From an uncultured Verrucomicrobia subdivision 3 bacterium (GTDB taxonomy: Bacteria; Verrucomicrobiota; Verrucomicrobiia; Limisphaerales; UBA11358), in assembly GCA_903842235.1 (NCBI GenBank), contig CAIMLG010000146.1:1-44792 (forward strand): a stretch of 44,792 nucleotides of DNA. The letters are read 5' to 3'. Position 1 is the first letter of the stretch. Every line of letters starts with the position of its first letter. The notes beneath the pieces were generated by a model. The model saw nothing but the letters and a program-made list of their open reading frames with translations. It was not told the DNA's origin and searched no databases. The position numbers and the translations under genes were made by a program. Shown in pieces: positions 34,531-43,610 of the stretch.

Positions 34531-35310
34531 ATGCCGCTGCTCCCGCCCAACTCCCGAATCTGGTTCGCGGTTCTTTTGTCCGTGGGCTGGAGCCTTTCCG
34601 GATTGGCGCAGGGGGCCGCCCATCCGCTGTTTCGCGCGCGGGCCCAGGCCGAATTTCTCCGCACGCAAAGGCAGTTTGAAGCGAATACCAACGATCCGGT
34701 CGCGGCCTGGAATTTCGGGCGGGCCAGTTTTGACTGGGCGGATTTTGCCACCAACGAGGTCCGGCGGGCGGAGCTCGCCCGCCTCGGCATTGCCGCCTGC
34801 CGCCAGGCGCTCGCCCGGCCGCCGCAATCCGCCCCGGCGCATTATTATCTCGCCATGAATTATGGCCAGTTGGCCCAGGCCGAAGCCCCCTCCCTGGCGG
34901 CTTACAAACTCGTGAAAGAGATTGAGCGCGAGTTCAAGGCGGCGGCTGATCTGGATGAAAAATTTGATTATGCGGGACCCCCTCGCTGTTTGGGGCTGTT
35001 GTATCGCGATGCCCCCGGTTGGCCCCTGAGCCTGGGCAGCAATCGCAAGGCGCGGCAATGGCTGGACCGCGCCGCCGCGCTCGCGCCGGACTTTCCGGAA
35101 AACCCGCTTAATTTGGCCGAAACGCATCTGAAATGGCATCAGCGCGCCGAGGCGGAGAAGGCGTTGAAGCAATTGGCGGCCGTTTGGCCCGTGGCGCAAA
35201 CCAACCTCGTCGGCGTGGCCTGGGAAAAAAGCTGGCAGGAATGGACCGCCCGGCGGGCGGCGGTCCAAGCCGAATTCGCCCGGATCTACCAGGGAAAAGG
35301 CGGCTCCTGA
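34531..35310 (+). CDS. Exported TPR-like protein
   Basis: A 259-residue protein with an N-terminal signal segment (IWFAVLLSVGWSLSGLAQG). The rest is helical with TPR-like spacing (ADFATNEVRRAELARLGIAA, RALEKP-like RQALARPPQSAPAHYYLAMN, DRAAALAPDFPENPLNLAET, HQRAEAEKALKQLAAVWPVA). It resembles tetratricopeptide proteins of the cell envelope. Divergent from the hpnH unit; a methyltransferase gene follows 75 bases downstream. Partner unknown. Confidence 0.78.
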   Translation: MPLLPPNSRIWFAVLLSVGWSLSGLAQGAAHPLFRARAQAEFLRTQRQFEANTNDPVAAWNFGRASFDWADFATNEVRRAELARLGIAACRQALARPPQSAPAHYYLAMNYGQLAQAEAPSLAAYKLVKEIEREFKAAADLDEKFDYAGPPRCLGLLYRDAPGWPLSLGSNRKARQWLDRAAALAPDFPENPLNLAETHLKWHQRAEAEKALKQLAAVWPVAQTNLVGVAWEKSWQEWTARRAAVQAEFARIYQGKGGS

Positions 35311-35385
35311 AAACCGCGCCGGATATTTAAGTGGCGCGGCCCCGGCGGGATGGATTAACCTCCTCGGCAAATTCCGTTCGATAGC

Positions 35386-35970
35386 ATGGCTCGAAAATTC
35401 ATTGCGGCGCTGGCCGACTCGTCGTTGTTCCTGCGCGAATGGCTCGCCCATCCGCAGCGCACTGGCGCGGTGGCGCCCAGTTCGCCCCAGCTGGCGGCGG
35501 CCATGGCGCGCTGGCTGCCCCGGGATCCGGAAAGCTACGTGCTCGAGCTGGGCCCCGGCACCGGCGCCGTTACCGAAGCCCTGCTCAAGCGCGGCTTGCG
35601 GGAAAACCGGCTGGTGGCCATCGAAAATAATCCCGCGCTGGCCAAACATCTCCGCAAACGCTTTCCCCAGGCGCACATCATTGCCGGCGACGCCTGGCAG
35701 ATGGACACGCTGCTCGCGGCCTTGCCGCTGCCCGTCCCATCCGTGGGCGCGGTCATTTCCAGCCTGCCGCTGCTGAATTTTTCCAAGGAGCAGGCTGACG
35801 ACCTGGCCGCCAAGATCCGCGCGCTGCTCGAACCGCGCGGCCGCTGGGTGCAATACAGCTACCACCTCGCCAAAAACCGCAGCCGGGGCGCGGATGATTT
35901 CCGCCTCGTCGCCTCCAAAATCGTCTGGTGGAACCTGCCGCCCGCCCGCGTCCACGTCTTTCAGAAGTAA
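35386..35970 (+). CDS. SAM-dependent methyltransferase (phospholipid N-methyltransferase-like)
   Basis: A 194-residue class I methyltransferase. The sequence FLREWLAHPQRTGAVAPSSP before motif I is the pattern seen in PmtA-type phospholipid N-methyltransferases and related enzymes; motif I is VLELGPGTGAVTEAL (residues 52-66), motif II VAIENNPALAK. The later motif IV is SSLPLLNF. It could methylate phosphatidylethanolamine, but an rRNA dimethylase-like role is not excluded by sequence alone. It follows the TPR-like gene and converges with the ankyrin gene. Confidence 0.82.
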   Translation: MARKFIAALADSSLFLREWLAHPQRTGAVAPSSPQLAAAMARWLPRDPESYVLELGPGTGAVTEALLKRGLRENRLVAIENNPALAKHLRKRFPQAHIIAGDAWQMDTLLAALPLPVPSVGAVISSLPLLNFSKEQADDLAAKIRALLEPRGRWVQYSYHLAKNRSRGADDFRLVASKIVWWNLPPARVHVFQK

Positions 35971-36000
35971 TCCCGGCGGCGCGGCGCGGTTGCCCTGCCG

Positions 36001-38568
36001 CTACGGCTTCAGCGGCACCTCCATCACATCGCCGTTCCGCAGCCAGAGGTCGGGGATTTGATCCGGGATGTGACAATCCAGAATCCACACCTGCGGCTTG
36101 GCCGGGGCCGATTCGTGCCGCGTCACCTTTACGCGGGTGAGATCCGCCGAGGAAAACAACGCTTGGCGCGCCTCGGCCGTGGCCAGCACCGCGCCAATCG
36201 GCGCGTCCGTCCGGCCCGCCGGCACCAGCAGGCGGGTCGTTTTGCCGCCAAATACCAATGTTACCGTGCCCTTGCGGCCCTCGGCGATGGCGCTTAATTC
36301 CGCCCCGGTCAAGCCCACCGCCGCTTCCTGCAAACTGTGCAACCGCTCGGGAATTTCCACCGTGTCGCCAAATTCCAGCGGCACATCCTGGGCGCAATCC
36401 ACGCTGTTGGTGGCCGTCAGCAGATCCACGGTGATCCGCTGGGGCGGCTTCCCGATTTCCCGGCTGGGGCGGACGATGATGATCTGCCGGAGATCCGGAA
36501 AAGCGGGGTCGGTCCTTCCCGATGCGGTCGCCATGATCGCCTGCAACCGCGATTGAAAGGTTGTGGCTCCCGGCCCGATCGTTCCGGAGCCAGGGGTGGC
36601 GTAATGATTATACAGCGCATCCAGCAGGGTAAAATGGTTCCAATCGTTCGTGCCCCGCTCAAAAACTTGGGCGGCAAAATTGGCCGCCGGCCGGGTGACC
36701 ATGATGCGATCCCAATCCGGCAAATTGTCCAGTGCGCCATGCTGCCGCAGCAGATCCGAAATTTTTCGGGCCAAATCCGAATCCGACGATCTGTAACTGC
36801 CGTTATATTTTCCCGGCTCAAAAGGGGTTCGACCGTGATCCTCCTCCTTGGCCATGTCCAGCGCCGTGCGGCGGGAAGCATGCCGGGCGTTGACGTCCAC
36901 CGGCTTCGCCAACAGGAGATTCACCATCGGCACACTCTGGCGCCACACCGCCATCATCAGCGGCGTCATGCCGTTGACGCCGGGCGCATTCACATCCGCC
37001 CCGTAGCGCACCAGCAACTCGGCGCTGGCTTCCTGGCCATTTCGAATCGCGCTGACCAGCGCGCCCGGCGCCTGGGCCTCCGCCCCCGTCGCCAGCAACA
37101 ACTGGAGCGATTCCGGTTTGTCCAGCGTGGCATTCACCAACACATGATTCGTGTCCGCCTTGAGGCAATTGGGCACGCCTAGCAGCAACTTCAAGGCTTC
37201 CGGTTTGTCCAGCGCCGCCGAAAGCACCGTATTTTTCGTATCCGTCTTCAGGTTGGCGCCGGCCTCCAGCAGCAATTTCACTAGATCCGGCCGCGTCAAG
37301 GCACCATTGAGCGTCGAACAATTTTGGCCCGCATTGGGATCGGCCTTGGCCGCCAGCAAGGCTTTGACACCTTCTGCATCCCCCCGACCGGCAGCGTAAC
37401 CCAAAGCCGTGGTTCCTCTCTTATCTTCCAAATTCAGCTTGGCCCCGGCTTTGATGAGTTGTTTCAACATCGGCAAGTCTTCGATAATCGCGGCCCACAA
37501 GAGGGGAGTTATTCCTTGATCGTCCGTGGTATTGATATCGGCGCCCTGCGCCAGCAAAAAAGTGACCATTGCCGGACGCCGTGCGTTTACCGCCGCCGTC
37601 AAAGGAGTCCGCCCTTTCACCCAATTTTCTCCTTTCATCATGCGGGCTTCCAGATTGGCCTGATGCTGGAGCAAAACCTCCGCCACGGACAAAAAGCCTT
37701 TCTCCGCCGCGCGATACAATGGCGTGGTGCCGCCATCATCTTGCGCATTGACGTCCGCCCCGCGCGCCAGCAGCAATTCCACCATGGCCTTGCGGCCTTC
37801 CGTCGTGGCCGCAAAAAGTGCTCCCTTATCCATCAGCGCCCCGTTGTCGAGGAGGAACGTGACCGCCTGCATCCAGCCTTTCTGGGCGGCATTGACCAGC
37901 GGTGTTTTGCCGTCGGTGGCAGGGGCGGGAGCGTTGATCAAATCCGGGCTGTTCTTGAGAATTTCCTTCAGCCGCGCAATTTCCCGATCTTCCTCCGACG
38001 GGGCCGGAACGGATAAATCTAATAACTCCGCTGGCTTGTGGGCGTCCAGTGCCGCGAGTTGTTGTTTTAACCGCAGCACTTCTTTTTCCGCCGCGCGCAT
38101 CTCCGCATCCGTGGCTTTACCCATTTTGACTTTGGCCTGCGCCTCGGCCAAATCCTGTTCCGCCAGGGCAATCTGGCGGACGAGCAATTCCGTTTGCTGC
38201 TGGGCCGTGGTCGGCCGGGCGGTATCCAGCGGCGCCCCCATCCCCGCGAGATTCTGCCGGCTCAAGGTGACGAGCGTGGTTTGATCGGCAAAATCGCGGA
38301 GCACGCGCTGGTATTGCCCGGCGGCCTCGTTGGTCTTGCCCTGGGCGCGGTAGCATTCGCCCAGCCGGAACACCGCCGTGGCCGCCAGTTGCCGGTCCTG
38401 GTCAAACTGCGTCGCGAGCAATTGGTAGCTCGCAATGGCGGCGGGTAAATCGCGGCTCGCCTGCTCCGCAAACAAGCCCTTTTGCAGCAGGGCGGTCAGT
38501 GAGTTGGTTTGCGCTGATACCGTGAGCGCCGCTGCCAGAAGTATTCCAAGTCCCCATTTCATATTCAT
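36001..38568 (-). CDS. Exported ankyrin-repeat protein with TPR-like N-terminus and SLBB-like C-terminus
   Basis: An 855-residue protein. A signal peptide (MNMKWGLGILLAAALTVSAQ) leads into a TPR-like block (about 22-110), a short coiled coil (about 125-175), and about twelve ankyrin repeats (roughly 215-600), the best being GTTPLYRAAEKGFLSVAEVLL and GMTPLMMAVWRQSVPMVNLL; repeats 7-9 are degenerate. The C-terminal 200 residues contain FGDTVEIPERLH and LRNGDVMEVPLKP, which resemble SLBB domains of polysaccharide export proteins. Start chosen to place the signal peptide first; frame extends to 38700. Function unknown, probably a scaffold in the envelope. It converges with the methyltransferase gene. 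Confidence 0.82.
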   Translation of the reverse strand: MNMKWGLGILLAAALTVSAQTNSLTALLQKGLFAEQASRDLPAAIASYQLLATQFDQDRQLAATAVFRLGECYRAQGKTNEAAGQYQRVLRDFADQTTLVTLSRQNLAGMGAPLDTARPTTAQQQTELLVRQIALAEQDLAEAQAKVKMGKATDAEMRAAEKEVLRLKQQLAALDAHKPAELLDLSVPAPSEEDREIARLKEILKNSPDLINAPAPATDGKTPLVNAAQKGWMQAVTFLLDNGALMDKGALFAATTEGRKAMVELLLARGADVNAQDDGGTTPLYRAAEKGFLSVAEVLLQHQANLEARMMKGENWVKGRTPLTAAVNARRPAMVTFLLAQGADINTTDDQGITPLLWAAIIEDLPMLKQLIKAGAKLNLEDKRGTTALGYAAGRGDAEGVKALLAAKADPNAGQNCSTLNGALTRPDLVKLLLEAGANLKTDTKNTVLSAALDKPEALKLLLGVPNCLKADTNHVLVNATLDKPESLQLLLATGAEAQAPGALVSAIRNGQEASAELLVRYGADVNAPGVNGMTPLMMAVWRQSVPMVNLLLAKPVDVNARHASRRTALDMAKEEDHGRTPFEPGKYNGSYRSSDSDLARKISDLLRQHGALDNLPDWDRIMVTRPAANFAAQVFERGTNDWNHFTLLDALYNHYATPGSGTIGPGATTFQSRLQAIMATASGRTDPAFPDLRQIIIVRPSREIGKPPQRITVDLLTATNSVDCAQDVPLEFGDTVEIPERLHSLQEAAVGLTGAELSAIAEGRKGTVTLVFGGKTTRLLVPAGRTDAPIGAVLATAEARQALFSSADLTRVKVTRHESAPAKPQVWILDCHIPDQIPDLWLRNGDVMEVPLKP

Positions 38569-38638
38569 AGTGTGTTGTGCTGATAGACTGCCAAAAAGTT
38601 TCCCGCCGTTTGTCATGCTTTTGCAAAATCGTTTATTG

Positions 38639-38727
38639 AACCGCGAAACACGCAAAATACGCGAACTATTCTGCAAACAAACCTGAGCCAAAGGATTCAT
38701 TTCGTGTATTCGGCGTATTTCGCGGTT
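38639..38727. repeat. Inverted-repeat pair flanking the two-component genes
   Basis: AACCGCGAAACACGCAAAAT and seven more bases (38639-38665) are 23/27 complementary to 38701-38727. The two arms are 35 bases apart and could fold into a long hairpin. The right arm reaches the stop codon of the response regulator gene. The unit (short AACCGCGAAA-type words) is like dispersed intergenic repeats of GC-rich bacteria. Confidence 0.6.
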
Positions 38728-39407
38728 TAAATTTCCAGTTTGTAGCCCACGCCGTGCACGGTCTTGAGCCAGCGGGGCGCCTCGGGGTTTTTCTCCACCT
38801 TGGCGCGCAGGCTGGCGATGTGGTTGTCCACCGTGCGCGTGGTGGGAAACGCCGTGACGCCCCAGACCACGTCCAGAAACTTCTCGCGCGTCACCGGCTC
38901 GCCCTCCGCCCCGGCCAGCAGCCGCAGCATGGCAAATTCCTTCGCCGTCAAATGCACCGGTCGCTGGCCGCGCACGGCGGTTTGCCGCGCCAGATCCACC
39001 ACCGTGTCGCCCAATTGCAATTCGGCAGGCGCCTTCGTCTTGCGCTCCGCCCGGCGCAGCAAGGCCCGCACCCGCGCCAGCAATTCCTCCGAGCTGAAGG
39101 GTTTTACCAAATAATCATCGGCCCCCGCGTCCAGGCCCACCACGCGGTCCTCGATCTGGCTTTTGGCGGTGAGCATGAGCACGGGCGCTTCGCAGCCCAG
39201 CCGGCGCAGTTCGGCGCAGACGGAAAAGCCGTCCAGCTTGGGCATCATCACGTCCAGCAGGATCAAATCGGGCTTTTCGGCCAGCGCCCGCTGCAAGCCG
39301 CTCTCGCCATCCGCCGCCGTGAGGGGCCGGTAGTCTTCGCCCGCCAGCAAATCCGCCAGCGCCGTGCGCATCGGCGCCTCGTCTTCAATGATCAAAATGC
39401 GTTCCAT
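38727..39407 (-). CDS. OmpR-family response regulator
   Basis: A 226-residue DNA-binding response regulator. Receiver domain with acidic residues IIEDEAP (Glu8-Glu10), phosphoacceptor Asp52 in LLDVMMPKLDG, Thr80 in LMLTAK and Lys102 in YLVKPF; winged helix from about residue 125 (LTAKEFAMLRLLAG, TVDNHIASLRAKVE). I chose the start MERILIIEDE at 39407. The kinase gene at 39443 lies 35 bases upstream on the same strand, so the pair forms one two-component system. Confidence 0.93.
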   Translation of the reverse strand: MERILIIEDEAPMRTALADLLAGEDYRPLTAADGESGLQRALAEKPDLILLDVMMPKLDGFSVCAELRRLGCEAPVLMLTAKSQIEDRVVGLDAGADDYLVKPFSSEELLARVRALLRRAERKTKAPAELQLGDTVVDLARQTAVRGQRPVHLTAKEFAMLRLLAGAEGEPVTREKFLDVVWGVTAFPTTRTVDNHIASLRAKVEKNPEAPRWLKTVHGVGYKLEI

Positions 39408-39413
39408 AAAATT

Positions 39414-39476
39414 AACCGCCAAGCCACCAAGCCGCTAAGCGTTCATTCTAAACTTCGTTCCTTGGTTGCTTGGTTG
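39414..39476. repeat. Inverted repeat between kinase and regulator genes
   Basis: AACCGCCAAGCCACCAAG (39414-39431) is imperfectly complementary to CTTGGTTGCTTGGTTG (39461-39476). The right arm lies inside the end of the kinase gene and supplies its last residues (NNQATKERSLE). Short CCAAG-type units like these are scattered in related genomes. Confidence 0.5.
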
Positions 39477-41932
39477 TTCAAAGCCAGTTCAATGGTAAAC
39501 CGGCTCCCTTGGCCGACGTCGCTCTGCACCGTCACCCGTCCGCCATGGGCTTTGACAATGTGCTGGACCAGGCTGAGGCCAATGCCAATGCCCTGCGTCT
39601 CGCGGCGCAACTCGGAACCGCGTCGGTAAAACCGCTCAAAAATCTTCTCCTGCTCCGCCGCCGGGATGCCGGGGCCATGATCGGCCACGGACAGCCGCAC
39701 TCCGTCGGCCGCCGAGGCCAGCGTCACTGTCACCGTTTCGTCCTTGGGCGAATGCTTGATGGCGTTGTCAATCAGGTTCACCAGCGCCTGCTGCAGTGCG
39801 CGGCCGTCCACGACTAATTCGATGTCGGAGGTTGAAGGTTGAAGGTTGAAGGTTTCCAGCTTCACCCCGCGTTCCGCGGCATAAGGCTCCAGCAATTTGA
39901 CCGTCGTCGCCACCAATGTCCGCAGGTCGGTCGGCTCAAACTCGTATTGTTTGCGGCCCTGCTCGATGCGCGAGAAATCCAGCACGTTTTCGATGAGCGA
40001 CGACAGCCGGCGGCATTCCTGGCCGATGAAATGGAAATATTCCTGTTGCTTGGCGGCGTCGGCAATTTTGCCGCGCTCCAGGTTTTCCGCCATGAGCCGC
40101 ACCGAGGCGATGGGCGCCCGCAATTCATGCGACACGCTGGAGACAAAGTTGGATTTCTGCTCGTTGAGCGCGAGCTGACGGACAAAGGCCCGGCGTGCCG
40201 CCAGCAACGCCGCGACCGCCGCCGCCAGCGCCAGCACAATGAGTCCACCAAACAGCCAGCTCCGGAGCCGTTGCCGGGCATAAAGCAGTTCCGGGTTGGC
40301 CAGCGAGACCTGGACGCGAAATGGATAGGCGAGTTGGTAGGATGAGAAATCTTTTAACATCTCATTAGCTTGCCCCAGCGAGGGGAAATGGGGTCGGTTT
40401 CCCGTGGGCAGCTTGGGCGAAGATAGCGGGATGGAAGTGCCCGCCCATTCAAATTCCACCAAGGCGTAAGCGGGCAGGGAAATTCTCGCTTTGGTGACGG
40501 CCGAGGTCACCGCCTTGGCAACCACGATTTGGGGGAGCAACATGTGGCGATACCCCGCGGCTTGGGATGATGCAGAGTTGGTTGATTTTATCTGATATTG
40601 ATCCAGCCCAATAAAATATGTTCCCAGCTTGGAATCCACCCGGAACGCTGCCGATTTCCAAGTGTTGGTGGGGTATTGTTTCCGGAAGTCGTCCATCACT
40701 TGCCGGGCGACGGCATTGGCATTCCACCACGCCCGCAGGGTGGCGGCGTAGGGTTCCTGCGCGGTGCCGCGCGCCACCCGCTCCGTCTCGGCGATGAGCG
40801 CCGGTGAAAAAATCGAGGGCGCGTAGTTAATCATCCACGCGATGGTGCTATGGCGAATGAAGTTTTCCGGCAAACCCGCGCCGTCGGGCAGGCGCCGCAA
40901 GGCCTGATGGCTAATTAATTGCCCCAGCGGCAAACCGGCGTCCGACAGCTTGCTGGAATTCCCCCAATGAGCCCAAGCATAGTCGGCGATTTTGGCCATC
41001 GCTTCCGCTACGGGCAAACCCTGCGTTTGCGCCAGCAGCAACACAAATTCGGCATTCGCCTGTGCATCCTTAGACGGATGGGTGGCCAGAAACTTTTCGA
41101 CCACAGCTTGGACCGTGGCCGCCTCCTGCCCCGCCAACTCCGCTTGCTTCACGGCCAGCCAAAGCGCTTGCTGTTCGGCCGTTAGCTGGGCCAGCCACGC
41201 CGGCGGCTCGGGCGGCATGGCCAAAGGGCCGTCAGCTCCATAAGCATCCTGTTCCGCGGGCGGCAGCGTGAGGAGGTCGATTTCGGGATTGGCCTGCTCC
41301 CAATCCCGGATCCGTTGCCACTCGTTGCTTTCGGTGACTGCGCCACCGGCCCAACTGGATAATCCCAAATCAGCGGAGCGGTTAGCCGCCAGACTCCAGA
41401 TTGCAATTCCATACTCGCGCAATGCCCGTGCTCCTTCACTGGCGATAGCCTGCGCCACGCGTTGCGCCAATACTTCTCCCGCCGCCCGCGCCTCCTGTTC
41501 GGCCAGCACCCGGTCCTGACGCAATGAATACAAACCAAAGGCGGCCAGCAACCCCACGGGCAGCAGGATGAAACCCGCCTGCCGTAAGAATGGGGAGGGC
41601 TTTTGTTGCGGCAGCGCTTTGAATTCAGCCGAAGCCCGCCATCGGTTGCGCGCCTGCCAACTCAGAAAGAGAAACAGCCCAAAACACCCGGTCATGAACA
41701 AAGCGGGCAGAGATTTTTTCCAACTCATCGGCTCGTGACCGAGATGGGCGACCGCCAACTGCCACCCGCAAACCACCCCGTAAAAAATGCATGCCCCGCG
41801 CAATCGGAGGTAGCGTGTTCGGGGGCTGGCCTTTACCTGCGGTTGATATCTGCGGCTAATCAGTGCGCCCAGAATCAACCCCAGCAATAGCACGGCGTAG
41901 AAGCTTAGCCAGATGTAGGTTGGTTCAGTCAT
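39443..41932 (-). CDS. Sensor histidine kinase, large multi-pass form
   Basis: An 829-residue membrane kinase. Three to four membrane segments lie near the N-terminus (LSFYAVLLLGLILGALI, ACIFYGVVCGWQLAVAH, ALFMTGCFGLFLFLSW, FILLPVGLLAAFGLYSL), then a roughly 430-residue extracytoplasmic region, one more segment (LFGGLIVLALAAAVAALLA), and the kinase core: HisKA with FVSSVSHELRAPIASVRLM, and the ATPase domain with DNAIKHSP (N box), DHGPGIP (G1) and GIGIGLSLVQHIV (G2). The HK-regulator order is standard. A 7 bp tandem repeat at 39831-39854 lies between the HisKA and ATPase parts. The stimulus is unknown. Confidence 0.9.
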   Translation of the reverse strand: MTEPTYIWLSFYAVLLLGLILGALISRRYQPQVKASPRTRYLRLRGACIFYGVVCGWQLAVAHLGHEPMSWKKSLPALFMTGCFGLFLFLSWQARNRWRASAEFKALPQQKPSPFLRQAGFILLPVGLLAAFGLYSLRQDRVLAEQEARAAGEVLAQRVAQAIASEGARALREYGIAIWSLAANRSADLGLSSWAGGAVTESNEWQRIRDWEQANPEIDLLTLPPAEQDAYGADGPLAMPPEPPAWLAQLTAEQQALWLAVKQAELAGQEAATVQAVVEKFLATHPSKDAQANAEFVLLLAQTQGLPVAEAMAKIADYAWAHWGNSSKLSDAGLPLGQLISHQALRRLPDGAGLPENFIRHSTIAWMINYAPSIFSPALIAETERVARGTAQEPYAATLRAWWNANAVARQVMDDFRKQYPTNTWKSAAFRVDSKLGTYFIGLDQYQIKSTNSASSQAAGYRHMLLPQIVVAKAVTSAVTKARISLPAYALVEFEWAGTSIPLSSPKLPTGNRPHFPSLGQANEMLKDFSSYQLAYPFRVQVSLANPELLYARQRLRSWLFGGLIVLALAAAVAALLAARRAFVRQLALNEQKSNFVSSVSHELRAPIASVRLMAENLERGKIADAAKQQEYFHFIGQECRRLSSLIENVLDFSRIEQGRKQYEFEPTDLRTLVATTVKLLEPYAAERGVKLETFNLQPSTSDIELVVDGRALQQALVNLIDNAIKHSPKDETVTVTLASAADGVRLSVADHGPGIPAAEQEKIFERFYRRGSELRRETQGIGIGLSLVQHIVKAHGGRVTVQSDVGQGSRFTIELALNNQATKERSLE
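39831..39854. repeat. 7 bp tandem repeat inside the kinase gene
   Basis: GTTGAAG occurs three times in a row with a partial fourth (GTT). The unit is not a multiple of three, so loss or gain of one copy would shift the reading frame between the histidine domain and the ATP-binding core. It encodes FNLQPSTS in the current frame. Confidence 0.7.
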
Positions 41933-42078
41933 GTGCCAAAAAAACCAGCAACAGCGATTGATTTCGGTTCATCTACGACAGTTTGCGGTAGTGACGGGCA
42001 TCATTTGTCACGGTTTTGCAAAATCGGGCCGCCCGCTGGAAGCGTCAGGCCCAGCATTTCCACCGGCGGCCCGCCCCG

Positions 42079-43461
42079 TTACTTGGCCGGTTGGAACTTC
42101 TGGAGCTGTTCCAAAAGCGCCCGCCCTTGTTCCCCGGCCGGTCCTTGCATTTCCGGCAGCTTCGTCGCCGTTTGCGCCACTCGCAAAGCATCGGCTTGGC
42201 GATTTTGCTCCATCAGAAAACTGATATACCGATCCACGGCTTCCGGCGAATCGGGACCCAGCGCCCACGCCTGGCGGAAGGCAAAGTCCGCCTCCCGCGC
42301 CATGGCCGCCTTGTCCGCCGCGCTGACCGCATGGTTCATGCGCCACACATAAAGTCCGGCCTGGCTGGAGCGCAGCTTGGAAAACATCTTGTGCGAATAG
42401 GCATTTTGCACAAACCGGGGATCGCCCTCGAAGCCGCCGAAATCCTGCCGGCCAAATACTTTTTCCGCAAAATCGGCCACTTCGGCCACGGTCGTGTCTG
42501 GCTTCAGCCAGTCGCCGATCATCGGCGCAACATATTGGGTCCAGTAATCGTGGTCGGCCTGCACCACGGCGGCCGCCAGCTCGGCCATGGGCGGGCGGTT
42601 GAGCTTGAATATCAGGCCGTGCGGTTCCAGCTGCGGATACATCCAGTCCAGCGGAAAGCTCTCCTCGACGTAAAATTCCCGCGTGGGATTTTTGTCGAAA
42701 ATGGTTTTGACCAGCCGGCCGTTGATTTGCATCACGGCCACCTGACCGCTGATCTGGATCCGGCCTCCGTCTATCTGCACATTTTCGCCGGGCTTGAGCT
42801 GGTTGCTTTTTTGCCGCCGTGCCGCGTCTTGGGAGTATTCCTCGAAACAGGTTTGCGAATCCCGGAGCGTGGGAATGTATATTTTCCCCCCATAAATACT
42901 CCGTAGATATTCCAGATAGCTGCCATCCGCCAATGCGTTTTGCGTCAGCACGAAAAAGGGGTCGCCGGTCACCTGCGAAGGGCACAAGGCCGTGACGATG
43001 AAGCGGCCCGGATCCGTGCCGCCAAAATAAATGCTGCCCGCCGGGATGGCATCAACGATCGCACGACCAAAGGCGGAGGCGTATTTTCCGTCGCCTACAT
43101 TGAAGGCTTCAAACGCCCCCCAGACTTCCTTCGCCGCTTCCCAGTGCGGTCCGCGCCAGCGCTCGTCAATCTGGCGGTTGCCGGCGTATTGCCCCGCGTG
43201 CGTTCGCAATTTCTCAAACGCATTGCTGATGGTCAGCCAGTTGCCCCCCGCCGCCGCCTTGAAAAATGGGGCCAAACCGGGGGCGGCTTCGTTGGTGGCG
43301 GCATCGCCCTGCGCCCGCTTTTCCGCCACGAAATGCTGGAGTTGGGCAACCACGGCCGCCTCCGGAGACGCTGCGGCCACCCGGGCCGGTTTTTGCGAAC
43401 AGCCCGCCAGCATGGCGGCGGACAAGATGGCCAAGCCCCGGGCGAACAAGGTATTCTTCAT
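42079..43461 (-). CDS. Large lipoprotein of unknown function
   Basis: A 460-residue lipoprotein. Start MKNTLFARGLAILSAAMLAGC gives a lipobox (LAGC) at Cys21. I recognise no catalytic domain. A conserved-looking centre (IPAGSIYFGGTDPGRFIVTA, LRSIYGGKIYIPTLRDSQTC) and a C-terminal TPR-like tail (AFRQAWALGPDSPEAVDRYI, LMEQNRQADALRVAQTA) are visible. The gene faces the two-component operon's direction and lies divergent from the Fur-family regulator, whose palindromic operator sits in the shared 150-base gap, so the same metal signal could control both. Confidence 0.8.
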   Translation of the reverse strand: MKNTLFARGLAILSAAMLAGCSQKPARVAAASPEAAVVAQLQHFVAEKRAQGDAATNEAAPGLAPFFKAAAGGNWLTISNAFEKLRTHAGQYAGNRQIDERWRGPHWEAAKEVWGAFEAFNVGDGKYASAFGRAIVDAIPAGSIYFGGTDPGRFIVTALCPSQVTGDPFFVLTQNALADGSYLEYLRSIYGGKIYIPTLRDSQTCFEEYSQDAARRQKSNQLKPGENVQIDGGRIQISGQVAVMQINGRLVKTIFDKNPTREFYVEESFPLDWMYPQLEPHGLIFKLNRPPMAELAAAVVQADHDYWTQYVAPMIGDWLKPDTTVAEVADFAEKVFGRQDFGGFEGDPRFVQNAYSHKMFSKLRSSQAGLYVWRMNHAVSAADKAAMAREADFAFRQAWALGPDSPEAVDRYISFLMEQNRQADALRVAQTATKLPEMQGPAGEQGRALLEQLQKFQPAK

Positions 43462-43553
43462 AAATTGGTTGAGTGAATGCCACCCAATAGACACCAACGC
43501 CGGTCCGATTTGTATCAAAATCTTTCACCAGCGCGGTCGCCCCCCGCGAAACC

Positions 43554-43574
43554 GATTTAGAATTATTCTAAATC
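43554..43574. promoter_or_regulatory. Perfect 21 bp palindromic Fur/PerR-type operator
   Basis: The core TTAGAATTATTCTAA has the 7-1-7 form of PerR/Fur boxes and extends symmetrically by GAT/ATC and neighbours to a perfect 21 bp palindrome centred at 43564. Imperfect TAGAAT on both strands could serve as -10 elements. It lies 36 bases before the regulator start and about 90 bases before the divergent lipoprotein gene. Confidence 0.85.
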
Positions 43575-43610
43575 TTGACTTGCGTTGGCGCTGCGGTAAA
43601 TTTTCCACCC

